Shown here in pieces: positions 1 to 7,366 of a stretch of 11,117 bases of DNA. The notes under the pieces are model-generated. The model saw nothing but the letters and a program-made list of their open reading frames with translations, was not told the origin of the DNA and searched no databases. The DNA is from RGIG8700 sp964568815 (lineage in GTDB: Bacteria > Bacillota > Clostridia > RGIG6154), in contig CAZMRY010000047.1 of the NCBI GenBank assembly GCA_964568815.1, positions 1 to 11,117 on the forward strand. The letters are read 5' to 3'. A program made the translations under genes and the position numbers. Positions within the stretch are counted from its first letter, which is position 1, and each line of letters begins with the position of its first letter.

Positions 1-54
1 ACCCTACATTTTTAATGTTTTGCTTGCGGTAGAACGACTTTTTCGACGGTCTGA

Positions 55-80
55 GCACCTCAATGGAGGTGCGTTTTTTA
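55..80 (+). terminator. Rho-independent terminator of an upstream off-window gene
   Basis: A perfect 7-bp stem (GCACCTC at 55-61, GAGGTGC at 66-72) closes on the 4-nt loop AATG and is followed by GTTTTTTA. This is a standard intrinsic terminator. No supportable gene lies to its left inside the window, so it most likely ends a transcript entering from the left edge and insulates the operon that starts at 190. Confidence 0.8.
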
Positions 81-146
81 TTAACATTGTTATAAATGCC
101 TTTAGCATGTTGCTCATTTTGTGCAAAAAAAATATCATATTATCTA

Positions 147-175
147 TTGATTTATAACCGATTATTTTTTATACT
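147..175 (+). promoter_or_regulatory. Candidate sigma-A promoter of the GRE operon
   Basis: TTGATT (147-152) and TATACT (170-175) are separated by 17 bp, a good match to the -35 and -10 consensus. The weak point is position: transcription would start near 182, leaving a leader of only about 8 nt before the ATG at 190 and placing the GAGGTGG ribosome binding site at the very 5' end. The true start could lie further upstream. No operator or catabolite-repression (cre) site is apparent. Confidence 0.4.
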
Positions 176-189
176 GCATATGAGGTGGT

Positions 190-957
190 ATGATGAAATT
201 CAGTATATGTCTTGATATGCACTACGCACATCTGCCGTTTCCTGAAAGACTTGAAAAAGCAAAACAGATTAATGTTGATGCTATAGAGTTCTGGAAATGG
301 ACAGATAAGGATGTTGATTTAATAGAAAATTCAGGACTTGATATAAGTATTTTTAATCTATGCAGTAATGATGAAGCTTTAACTGCTGACCTTTTAAAAG
401 GGATCCTGAACACGGGCAGAAAAGCAGAGCTTTTAAAGGCAATAAAAGAAAGTGCTCCTGTATATAAAGCACTTAATGCTAAGGGCTTAATTGCTTTGAT
501 TGGCGAAAAAAACGAAAGCCTTTCATATGATGAGCAGATTAAAAATATAAAGGAATGTCTTTTGTATGTAAAACCATATCTTGAAGAAAACAATATAAAC
601 CTTTTTGTTGAACCTTTAAATGATATAGACAGAAAAAATTATTTTCTGCCTTACTGCACCCCTCTTTTTGAGATACTTAAAGAAGTAAACAGCAAGAACA
701 TAAAGATGCTTTATGATATATATCACCAGAATATGATGAAAGATTTTTCCCTTGAGGAAGTACTGGGAAATATAGATTTGATAGGTCATTTTCATGTTGC
801 AGACTGTCCGGGCAGACACGAGCCGGGAACAGGAAATGTTGATTATATCAGCATTTTAAAGGCTATAAAGGAAACCTCATATAATGGTTTTGCAGGCTTT
901 GAATTCAGACAGCAAAATGAAAATTTCAATATTAATAAATTTATAGGAGAAATATAA
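190..957 (+). CDS. Hydroxypyruvate isomerase-like sugar isomerase/epimerase (AP_endonuc_2 TIM barrel)
   Basis: This 255-aa protein is a full-length Hyi/OtnI-type member of the xylose-isomerase-like TIM-barrel superfamily, cytoplasmic, with no signal peptide. Family motifs are visible: VEPLN with E141, YDIYHQN with D176, GHFHVADCPGRHEPGTGN (199-216) and GFEFR with E238. E141, D176, H202 and E238 fit the four divalent-metal ligands; from memory E. coli Hyi has Gln where H202 stands. The family interconverts aldoses/ketoses or hydroxy-aldehydes by enediol chemistry. As the first gene of an operon with three Gfo/Idh/MocA proteins, it more likely isomerises, epimerises or eliminates from a keto-sugar or keto-cyclitol than acts on hydroxypyruvate. 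GAGGTGG at 182-188 serves either ATG 190 or the in-frame ATG 193; the latter has the better spacing. Fold is certain, substrate unknown. Confidence 0.85.
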   Translation: MMKFSICLDMHYAHLPFPERLEKAKQINVDAIEFWKWTDKDVDLIENSGLDISIFNLCSNDEALTADLLKGILNTGRKAELLKAIKESAPVYKALNAKGLIALIGEKNESLSYDEQIKNIKECLLYVKPYLEENNINLFVEPLNDIDRKNYFLPYCTPLFEILKEVNSKNIKMLYDIYHQNMMKDFSLEEVLGNIDLIGHFHVADCPGRHEPGTGNVDYISILKAIKETSYNGFAGFEFRQQNENFNINKFIGEI

Positions 958-958
958 G

Positions 959-2233
959 ATGGACGAAATGAAGCTCGGAATTATAGGACTTGGGGAATTT
1001 TCAGCCCAGTTTTTTGATGTATATAAGGCACACCCTAAAATCACATATCTTGCAGGTGCAGAGTTTTATGAGGACAGAAGAGAAGCGTACAAAGAATATT
1101 TTGATACAATGTACGCAAGTGCAGACGAAATGTTTGAAAAAGACAAGGAAATCAACTGTGTAGGTGTTTTTGCACAGCGTCATCAGCACGGACCTTTAAT
1201 TATAAAGGCTCTTAAACTTGGCTATAATGTTATGACCGCTGTTCCAATGGGATGCACAGTTGAAGAAATCAAAGAAATAATTGATATAGTAAACGAAACA
1301 GGTCTTAAGTTTATGATGCTTGAAACCTGCTACTACTGGCCCGATGCAGTTTATGCAAGAGAAAAGTATAAATCAGGAGATTTGGGTAAATTTGTTTACG
1401 GCGAATCGCAGTATTATCACACCATAGAGGAAATGTTCTGCTCTTTCCAGTCCGCAGGAGATGGTTGGAAAAGAGTTGCAGGAATTCCGCCTATGTATTA
1501 TGCTACGCACTCAATTTCAATGCTTTTCTCTGCAATTGATGACTATGCAACAAAAGTATCCTGTTTCGGATATGAAGATACAGAAAATGACGGTATATAT
1601 GGCAAAGGTTTAAATGACTGGGACAATCCATACAGCAATGAAACAGCTATATTTACTATGTCTAAAGGCGGATTTGCAAGAATTAACGAATTCAGAAGAA
1701 TAGGTAATACAAAGCCTTCTTCATATGTAACAGGTGTTTACGGAACAAAAGGGATTTATGAGCACAGCGGAATGCAACATATATTCTCACAAAACCCAAC
1801 GGGAAGCTGGCAGAACTATCATCTGGAAGATGTAAGTGACCTTATTAATGTTGATGCTTATCTTGAAGAACGTCCGCCACTTTCAGAAGCACATGGATAT
1901 AAGTATCATTGCGGTTTTTCAAAGGTGCATAACACAGAAAGACTTCCAAAAGAAATAATGGAGCTTTACAAGGTTGCAAGAGAAAAAAACATAAATAATA
2001 TCATAGGTCACAACGGTTCTCATATTCTTCTTGTAGATGACTTTGTAAGATGTTGTCTGACAGATAAACAGCCATTTATAAATGCCTGGGAAAGTGCAAG
2101 ATACACAATTCCGGGAATTATTGCACACGATTCTGCAATGAATGGTGGTATTGAAATGGAAATTCCTGATTTTGGGGGAATGCCTGAGAAATTTGAACTT
2201 ATGAAATTCGAGGATTTGAAATATGAAGATTAA
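959..2233 (+). CDS. Gfo/Idh/MocA family protein lacking the EKP lysine, possible NAD-dependent hydrolase/lyase
   Basis: This 424-aa protein has an N-terminal Rossmann fold (GIIGLGEFS, residues 7-15) followed by a Gfo/Idh/MocA alpha/beta domain, and is longer than the usual 330-370 aa. The family's EKP motif, whose Lys is catalytic in the dehydrogenases, reads AVPMG here (94-98), so that Lys is Val95. The later segment YYATHSIS (180-187, H184) and the C-terminal DDFVRCC and IPDFGG segments recall the branch that includes NAD-using glycosidases such as GH109, which act by transient oxidation and elimination. A hydrolase, dehydratase or lyase role is therefore at least as likely as a simple dehydrogenase; this is inference. 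It starts 1 nt after the previous stop, with AGGAGA at 945-950 eight bases upstream. Cytoplasmic. Confidence 0.85.
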   Translation: MDEMKLGIIGLGEFSAQFFDVYKAHPKITYLAGAEFYEDRREAYKEYFDTMYASADEMFEKDKEINCVGVFAQRHQHGPLIIKALKLGYNVMTAVPMGCTVEEIKEIIDIVNETGLKFMMLETCYYWPDAVYAREKYKSGDLGKFVYGESQYYHTIEEMFCSFQSAGDGWKRVAGIPPMYYATHSISMLFSAIDDYATKVSCFGYEDTENDGIYGKGLNDWDNPYSNETAIFTMSKGGFARINEFRRIGNTKPSSYVTGVYGTKGIYEHSGMQHIFSQNPTGSWQNYHLEDVSDLINVDAYLEERPPLSEAHGYKYHCGFSKVHNTERLPKEIMELYKVAREKNINNIIGHNGSHILLVDDFVRCCLTDKQPFINAWESARYTIPGIIAHDSAMNGGIEMEIPDFGGMPEKFELMKFEDLKYED

Positions 2234-3281
2234 AGTTGCAATAATAAGCTGTGGAATGATTGCAAACAGTGCGCACATTCCTGCATACAAGTTTTTTGAA
2301 GATTTTGAAATCTGTGCAGTGTGCGATATAAATGAAAAAGCTGCAAGAGAAACTGCAGAAAAACATAATATCAAAAAATATTATACAGATGCAGACGAAA
2401 TGCTTAAGGTTGAAAAACCTGACCTTGTTTCTGTATGCGTACCTAATATGCTTCACAAGGAATACACCTTAAAAGCATTAAATGCAGGTGCAAATGTTAT
2501 CTGTGAAAAGCCTTTAGCTGTTACATATGCAGATGCAAAAGAAATGTTTGACCTTGCAGAAGAAAAGAACAAGCTTTTGGTTGCATGTCAGAGCATGAGA
2601 TTTACCCCTGACAGACTTGCGGCAAAAAAACTGCTTGAAGAAAATGAAACAGAAATATACTATGGCGAATTTTCAAGAATAAGAAGAAGAGGAACTCCAA
2701 CCTGGGGAACCTTCCACATCAAGGAGAAAAATGGCGGAGGTTGTTTTATAGATATAGGCGTTCATATGCTTGATGCTTTAATATGGCTTGCAGGCAACCC
2801 ACAGATTAAAGAAGTTATTGCAACTTGCGGTAAAAACCACGCGGGGGATGTTGGTTCATTAAAGGGTAGCGGTGCTTTAACAGGCAGTGTTGATAATGCA
2901 AGACCTTTTAATCCTGACGAAATGAATGTTGAAGATTTCTGTAGCGGAAGTCTTTTGTTTGAAAATAATTTAAGAGTTAATTTCAAAACCTCCTGGTGTG
3001 CAAATCTTCCTGATGAGGCATCGATAAGACTTTCAGGTAAGGATTTTGGCGTAACCCTTCCTGAAGGTAAGATTTATACAGGGGAAGATAATGAAGCCCC
3101 TTTGGATATAAAAGAAAATCTATATTCATTCAGTCCGTTTTCAGGACATTTTTATGTCATAGATAATGTCCGTAATGTGTTAAAAGGAGAGGAAGAACTT
3201 ATTATCAAACCTGAAGAAACACTTAATGTTACAAAGATTATAGAGATGATTTATAAGTCAGCAGAGGAGAATAGTTTATGA
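2223..3281 (+). CDS. Gfo/Idh/MocA family NAD(P)-dependent oxidoreductase (canonical active site)
   Basis: This 352-aa protein is of normal family length. It has an N-terminal Rossmann fold, with SCGMIA (9-14) in place of the usual GxGxxA, then CEKPLA with E95-K96-P97, then GGGCFIDIGVHMLD (171-184), which supplies the canonical D177, H181 and D184. Of the three paralogues this is the one whose catalytic residues look complete, so it is the best candidate for a true dehydrogenase oxidising a sugar or cyclitol hydroxyl with NAD(P)+, or reducing the keto form. The ATG at 2223 overlaps the preceding gene by 11 nt, and GAGGA at 2210-2214 lies inside that gene, indicating coupled translation. Substrate cannot be read from sequence. 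Confidence 0.9.
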   Translation: MKIKVAIISCGMIANSAHIPAYKFFEDFEICAVCDINEKAARETAEKHNIKKYYTDADEMLKVEKPDLVSVCVPNMLHKEYTLKALNAGANVICEKPLAVTYADAKEMFDLAEEKNKLLVACQSMRFTPDRLAAKKLLEENETEIYYGEFSRIRRRGTPTWGTFHIKEKNGGGCFIDIGVHMLDALIWLAGNPQIKEVIATCGKNHAGDVGSLKGSGALTGSVDNARPFNPDEMNVEDFCSGSLLFENNLRVNFKTSWCANLPDEASIRLSGKDFGVTLPEGKIYTGEDNEAPLDIKENLYSFSPFSGHFYVIDNVRNVLKGEEELIIKPEETLNVTKIIEMIYKSAEENSL

Positions 3282-4369
3282 TAAAAGCAGTTATTATTGG
3301 CTTTGCCCATATGCATGTTAATGAGGTCGCACTTTATATCCACGAAGCAGAGGGGATTTCTCTTGTTGCCTGTGCAGACCTTGTTCCTGAAACAGCCGAG
3401 CTTACAAAAACCAGATACACAAGAGGCTGGAATGTTGAAAATGTAAGAGAAAACTATTGCAGTAATATATATAGTGATTATATAGAAATGCTTGATAAAG
3501 AAAAGCCTGACATTGCATTTATTTTAACAGAAACCTATAAAAAGGTTGAGGTTGTTGAAAACTGCGTAAAAAGAGGAATAAATGTAAGTATAGAAAAGCC
3601 TATGGCAATGACATATAAAGAGGCAGAAAAAATCAAAAAGATGGTAGATAAATATGGCGTCTTTGCTATGGTTAACTGGCCTCTTACATGGCGTCCATAT
3701 CTTCATCAGATGAAAAATGCTCTTGATGAAGGTATAATCGGCGACCTTATAAAAACGAAATTTTTAATAGGAAACACAGGCCCTGTAGGCAGAGGTGCTA
3801 TGCACAGAGGTGTATCAGAGGCGGCAGAAGAAATGACTGATTTACAAAAATCAAAAATGTGGTGGTATCAGAAAAAATGCGGAGGCGGAGCTTTCCTTGA
3901 TTTCTGTTGCTACGGATGTATGTTCTCAAGCTGGATCAATAAAGAAGAAGCAAAATCAGTTGTTGCGGCTGCAGGAAACTATGCAACAGACTTTTCAGAT
4001 GCATATGACAACGGAGCAGCACTTGTTAAATATGAAAACAGTCTTTCGGTTTTAGAGGGCACATGGACTACTCCTTCAAGAGCAATTCCTGCAGGTCCTA
4101 CGCTATTTGGTACAGAAGGTGTACTTATTTGCGAAAGAGAAGATGGAGTACCTGTTGTAAAAGCCTTTGATATTTACGGAAATGATATTGATGTTCCTGA
4201 ATTTTCATATCCTGAGCATATGAAAAACATAGCAACACAGTATGTTCACTTTGTAAAAACAGGCGAGCCAATTCACAAAACCCTTTCTCTTGACTTTAAT
4301 ATGAAGGTTATGAAGCTTCTTGACAGAGCTTTAACCTCTGCAGAGAGAGGCAAGGAGGAGAAACTTTGA
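3278..4369 (+). CDS. Gfo/Idh/MocA family oxidoreductase with Tyr in place of the catalytic His
   Basis: This 363-aa protein begins with IIGFAHMHVNE (6-16), a degenerate dinucleotide-binding loop with histidines instead of GxGxxG. It keeps the catalytic motif IEKPMA (E106-K107-P108). The second motif reads GGGAFLDFCCYGCMF (202-216): D208 is kept, but Tyr212 stands where the family usually has His, and Met215 replaces the following Asp. I believe a known subgroup carries CCYG at this position, so this is probably subfamily-specific chemistry and not decay. The ATG at 3278 overlaps the preceding TGA by 4 nt (ATGA), with AGAGGAGA at 3263-3270. The substrate is unknown; it could act on the same keto intermediate as the neighbours, at a different carbon or in the reverse direction. 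Confidence 0.88.
   Translation: MIKAVIIGFAHMHVNEVALYIHEAEGISLVACADLVPETAELTKTRYTRGWNVENVRENYCSNIYSDYIEMLDKEKPDIAFILTETYKKVEVVENCVKRGINVSIEKPMAMTYKEAEKIKKMVDKYGVFAMVNWPLTWRPYLHQMKNALDEGIIGDLIKTKFLIGNTGPVGRGAMHRGVSEAAEEMTDLQKSKMWWYQKKCGGGAFLDFCCYGCMFSSWINKEEAKSVVAAAGNYATDFSDAYDNGAALVKYENSLSVLEGTWTTPSRAIPAGPTLFGTEGVLICEREDGVPVVKAFDIYGNDIDVPEFSYPEHMKNIATQYVHFVKTGEPIHKTLSLDFNMKVMKLLDRALTSAERGKEEKL
4353..4360 (+). promoter_or_regulatory. Ribosome binding site supporting the TTG start at 4366
   Basis: AAGGAGGA G-rich sequence at 4353-4360 sits 5 nt before TTG 4366. The TTG overlaps the upstream TGA as TTGA, and no ATG or GTG lies nearby in frame. The protein beginning there has the N-terminus expected for an activase. 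Confidence 0.75.
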
Positions 4370-5130
4370 AAGGTCTTGTTGCGGACATAAAAAGGGCATC
4401 TTTTCACGATGGTGAGGGGATAAGAACAACTGTGTTTTTAAAAGGCTGTCCACTTTCCTGCAAATGGTGTCATAACCCTGAATGTATTTCTTTTGAACCT
4501 GAAATTCTCACATATCCTGAAAAGTGCATTGGATGTAATATGTGCAAAGACGGGTGCTATAGCGGAGCAAAGGTAACCTGCGGTAAGTATTACACACCAA
4601 ATGAGCTTGTATGTGAGCTTCTTGCAGATAAAATTTACTTTGAAAACGGTGGAGGCGTTACCTTTTCAGGCGGCGAGCCGATGACACAGAAGGAATTTTT
4701 AGAGGAATGTGTGCATCTTCTTAAGAAAGAGAATATCAGTTGTTTTATTGAAACCTCACTTATAATTTATGACGAAGAAGTTTTAAAACTCTTTGATGCT
4801 GTTCTGGCAGACCTTAAAATCTTTGACAGCACAATACATAAAGAATATACAGGTGTAGAGAATGCTGACATCAAAGAGAATTTTAAAAAACTTGATGCCT
4901 TGAATATACCAATATATGCAAGAACACCTCTTATTCCTGAAATAAATCAGGAAATAGATAAGATTTCACATTTTTTGAAGGAACTTGAAAATGTGAAAAA
5001 ATATGAGCTTCTGCCATATCACAGTTTAGGTATTACCAAGGCACAGGCGCTTAATAAAGAATTTACGGAATTTACTGTTCCGTCGAAAGAAATGCTTAAG
5101 GAGTTTGAAAAATATGCTTTCATACGATGA
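4366..5130 (+). CDS. Glycyl radical enzyme activating protein (radical SAM), single-ferredoxin-cluster form
   Basis: This 254-aa enzyme uses SAM and a [4Fe-4S] cluster to abstract hydrogen from the catalytic glycine of the GRE encoded next. The radical SAM motif CX3CX2C is C28, C32, C35 (GCPLSCKWC), followed by the SAM-binding SGGEP (101-105), DLKIFD (149-154) and LLPYHSLG (215-222), all typical of pyruvate formate-lyase activase relatives. A ferredoxin-like insert has one CX2CX2CX3C set (C54, C57, C60, C64). Many GRE activases of about 300 aa carry two such sets, and the PFL activase of about 246 aa carries none, so this is an intermediate form. Translation starts at TTG 4366, with a 4-nt overlap. 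Being immediately upstream of the GRE, its partner is essentially certain. Confidence 0.93.
   Translation: MKGLVADIKRASFHDGEGIRTTVFLKGCPLSCKWCHNPECISFEPEILTYPEKCIGCNMCKDGCYSGAKVTCGKYYTPNELVCELLADKIYFENGGGVTFSGGEPMTQKEFLEECVHLLKKENISCFIETSLIIYDEEVLKLFDAVLADLKIFDSTIHKEYTGVENADIKENFKKLDALNIPIYARTPLIPEINQEIDKISHFLKELENVKKYELLPYHSLGITKAQALNKEFTEFTVPSKEMLKEFEKYAFIR
5098..5103 (+). promoter_or_regulatory. Ribosome binding site that sets the GRE start at 5114
   Basis: AAGGAG at 5098-5103 is 10 nt before ATG 5114 but only 1 nt before the in-frame TTG 5105. The spacing favours ATG 5114, which shortens the longest possible reading frame by three residues (739 to 736 aa). Confidence 0.7.
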
Positions 5131-7324
5131 CAGATTAAAAGCGATGCGTGATACAAAAATACGCCATACTCTTGAAAAAAGAAAACAAAACGGCTATACA
5201 GATTTAGACGATTTCGGCACAGTTCCAATCCCTGAAGACTATGAGATTGAGCCTTGGTACAACAGCTCTAACGGTAGTTTTTACGGTTATGACGGAATGA
5301 GTGAAAATTTTTGCCGAGTTATCAATGCTCATCCTGCGTATGTTGATCCTATGGAAATGCTTTGCGGCAGATGGAGAGATATGCTTGTTAATTACAGAGG
5401 CGATGTTCATTATTTGCCTGACTGGCTTAAGAAAAAACCAAAAATAATGGAGCTTATGGCAAGCGCTACAGATCAGTGGAGTAAAAGGTGGGATGAACAA
5501 AGATTCCCTTATGACCACTTAAAGCCTCTGCAGGAGAAATACAATATCCAGACAGGTATAGACGGAGATGCACATTTTGCCTGTGATTATTCAATAGGTT
5601 TTGAGCTTGGTTTTGGCGGACTTCTTGAAAAAATCAGAAAATACAGAGAAATAAACAAAGATAAAAAAGATTTTTATGATGCAGAGGAAAAATGTCTGCT
5701 TGCTATAATTGATTTTGTTGACAGACATATTGAAAAAATAAAAGAGCTTATAAAAGTTGAAGACAGACCTGAAATCAAGGAAAGCTTAGAAGATATGCTT
5801 GAAGTTTGCAGTGCGGTGCGTCTTGGTGCACCAAAAACCTTTCATCAGGCTTGTCAGTGGACTGCATTTTTCAACTGTGCATCAAGAATATACACCAGAG
5901 ATGGTGCAGGCTTCCAGCTTGATACACTTTTGTATCCTTTTTATGAAAAAGATATAAAAGATGGTATTTTAACTGAGGAAAAAGCAAGATTTTTAATTGC
6001 AAATCTTCTTTTAATTGACCCTCACTACTATCAGATTTCAGGTGTTGACGAGAATGACAGAGATTTGACAAATCCGCTTTCATACATAATATTAGAGGGT
6101 GCTGACAAAATCAATATCTCCTGTAATCTTACTGTGCGCGTTCACGAAAACTGTGATAAAAAATTTATTGAAAAAGCTGTTTATTATCTACTTAAAAATA
6201 AAAATGCGTGGCCCAGATTTTGCAGCGACGAAAACCTTGCAAAAGGCTATATGAGAAACGGTATAGACAAGAAAACCGCAAGGGAAAGAATTGCAGTTGG
6301 TTGTAACTGGATGTGTGTACCCGGAAAAGAATTTCCAATGAACGACACAGTGAAAATAAATGTTGCAAAAGTTCTTGATGAGGCATTAAAGGATTTTAAA
6401 AAACAAAAAGAATACAGTCTTGAAAAGCTTTTTGCACTTTATGAAGAACATCTCACAAAAGCAATAGAGGTAACGGCAGAAGGAATTAATCTGCACATAG
6501 ATTACGCATCAGAGGTAACACCCGAACTTATTATGAATCTTTTAATGCACAACACTCTTGAAAAAGGCGAAGATATTTCAAAATGTGCCCAGCTTTACAC
6601 AGTTGGTATAGACGGAGCAGGTCTTGCGGTTGTTGCAGACTCATTTGGTGCAATAGAAGAAAGAATAGTAAAAGAGAAAATTTTAACATGGCAACAGCTT
6701 TTTGATGCTCTTGAGAATAATTTTGAAGACGAAAGAACAAGACTTATTTTAAGCTCTGCACCACGCTATTGCGGTGGAAACACAGTTTCAGATAAGTGGG
6801 CAGTAAAGCTCACAGAAAGCTTTGCAGGACTTATAAAAGCACAGAAAATGCCGAAGGGCAGACTGCTTATACCGGGTTGGTTCTCATGGGCAAGAACAAT
6901 CGAGTACGGCGAAAAGGTCGGAGCGACACCAAACGGAAGAAGGGCAGGAGAGCCGATTTCTCACGGTGCGAACCCAAATCCTGGGTTCAGAAAAGACGGA
7001 GCAGTTACCGCACAGTCAAATGGTATTGCATCTGTTCAATGCGGATACGGGAATACTGCACCTCTTCAGCTTGAATTTGACCCGTCGTTAAAGGCAGACA
7101 GCGAGGGGATAGCAAATATAACAAACCTGATTTTATCTCACTTTGAACAGGGCGGAACACTTATAAACATAAATATTTTAGATAAAGATAAGCTTATAAA
7201 AGCACATGAAAATCCTGACCTTTACCCGGACCTTGTTGTGCGTGTTACAGGCTTTACCGCATACTTTGCAAGCCTTTCACCTAAATTCAGACAACTGGTT
7301 GTTGACAGATTTTTAGCTGAATAA
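5114..7324 (+). CDS. Glycyl radical enzyme of the pyruvate formate-lyase superfamily, non-canonical active site
   Basis: This 736-aa protein (numbered from ATG 5114) has the PFL-type barrel and a C-terminal glycyl radical domain. The glycine loop RVTGFTAYF (710-718) contains the radical-bearing Gly713, followed by LSPKFRQLVVDR. The thiyl-cysteine loop reads VGCNWMCVPGKEF (395-407); Cys397 is the likely catalytic Cys, with Cys401 an alternative. Diol dehydratases, choline lyase, isethionate lyase and hydroxyproline dehydratase have GCxE here, whereas this enzyme has Trp399 at the Glu position. PFL itself has CC. It is therefore not a standard dehydratase, and I cannot assign a substrate. No N-terminal microcompartment-targeting extension is seen. 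The gene overlaps the activase by 17 nt and ends in tandem TAA codons inside the terminator. The oxidoreductase neighbours suggest a sugar- or cyclitol-derived substrate. Confidence 0.92.
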   Translation: MLSYDDRLKAMRDTKIRHTLEKRKQNGYTDLDDFGTVPIPEDYEIEPWYNSSNGSFYGYDGMSENFCRVINAHPAYVDPMEMLCGRWRDMLVNYRGDVHYLPDWLKKKPKIMELMASATDQWSKRWDEQRFPYDHLKPLQEKYNIQTGIDGDAHFACDYSIGFELGFGGLLEKIRKYREINKDKKDFYDAEEKCLLAIIDFVDRHIEKIKELIKVEDRPEIKESLEDMLEVCSAVRLGAPKTFHQACQWTAFFNCASRIYTRDGAGFQLDTLLYPFYEKDIKDGILTEEKARFLIANLLLIDPHYYQISGVDENDRDLTNPLSYIILEGADKINISCNLTVRVHENCDKKFIEKAVYYLLKNKNAWPRFCSDENLAKGYMRNGIDKKTARERIAVGCNWMCVPGKEFPMNDTVKINVAKVLDEALKDFKKQKEYSLEKLFALYEEHLTKAIEVTAEGINLHIDYASEVTPELIMNLLMHNTLEKGEDISKCAQLYTVGIDGAGLAVVADSFGAIEERIVKEKILTWQQLFDALENNFEDERTRLILSSAPRYCGGNTVSDKWAVKLTESFAGLIKAQKMPKGRLLIPGWFSWARTIEYGEKVGATPNGRRAGEPISHGANPNPGFRKDGAVTAQSNGIASVQCGYGNTAPLQLEFDPSLKADSEGIANITNLILSHFEQGGTLININILDKDKLIKAHENPDLYPDLVVRVTGFTAYFASLSPKFRQLVVDRFLAE

Positions 7325-7366
7325 TAACAAAAACCCTGATAGTAAATCAGGGTTTTTGTTATTATT
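7320..7366. terminator. Shared bidirectional terminator between the GRE operon and the GH95 gene
   Basis: A perfect 21-bp inverted repeat (7320-7340 and 7346-7366) closes on the 5-nt loop AGTAA. The GC core is CCCTGAT/ATCAGGG, flanked by A-tracts on the left and T-tracts on the right, so either strand yields a hairpin followed by U-rich RNA. It covers the GRE stop codons and lies 93 nt beyond the GH95 stop, so it can end both convergent transcripts. Confidence 0.9.

Noticed and set aside
2..160. Open frame crossing the left-edge terminator as the end of an upstream gene
   Set aside because: It reads straight through a strong terminator hairpin and the following AT-rich DNA and ends in low-complexity hydrophobic residues; most likely chance.
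222..593. 123-codon minus-strand open frame opposite the isomerase gene
   Set aside because: Fully antisense to a well-supported gene, with Ser/Phe-rich shadow composition and no credible family motif.
5105..5113. TTG at 5105 as the GRE start
   Set aside because: The AAGGAG ends 1 nt before it; ATG 5114 has workable spacing and fits the same reading frame.
5114..5170. Microcompartment encapsulation peptide on the GRE
   Set aside because: The protein starts directly with MLSYDDRLKAMRD leading into the PFL domain, with no separate amphipathic extension, and no shell-protein gene is in the window.
6796..7074. 92-codon plus-strand open frame inside the GRE gene
   Set aside because: It lies in a different frame within the highly conserved GRE C-terminal half, has basic low-complexity composition, and matches no family I recognise; it is a shadow.
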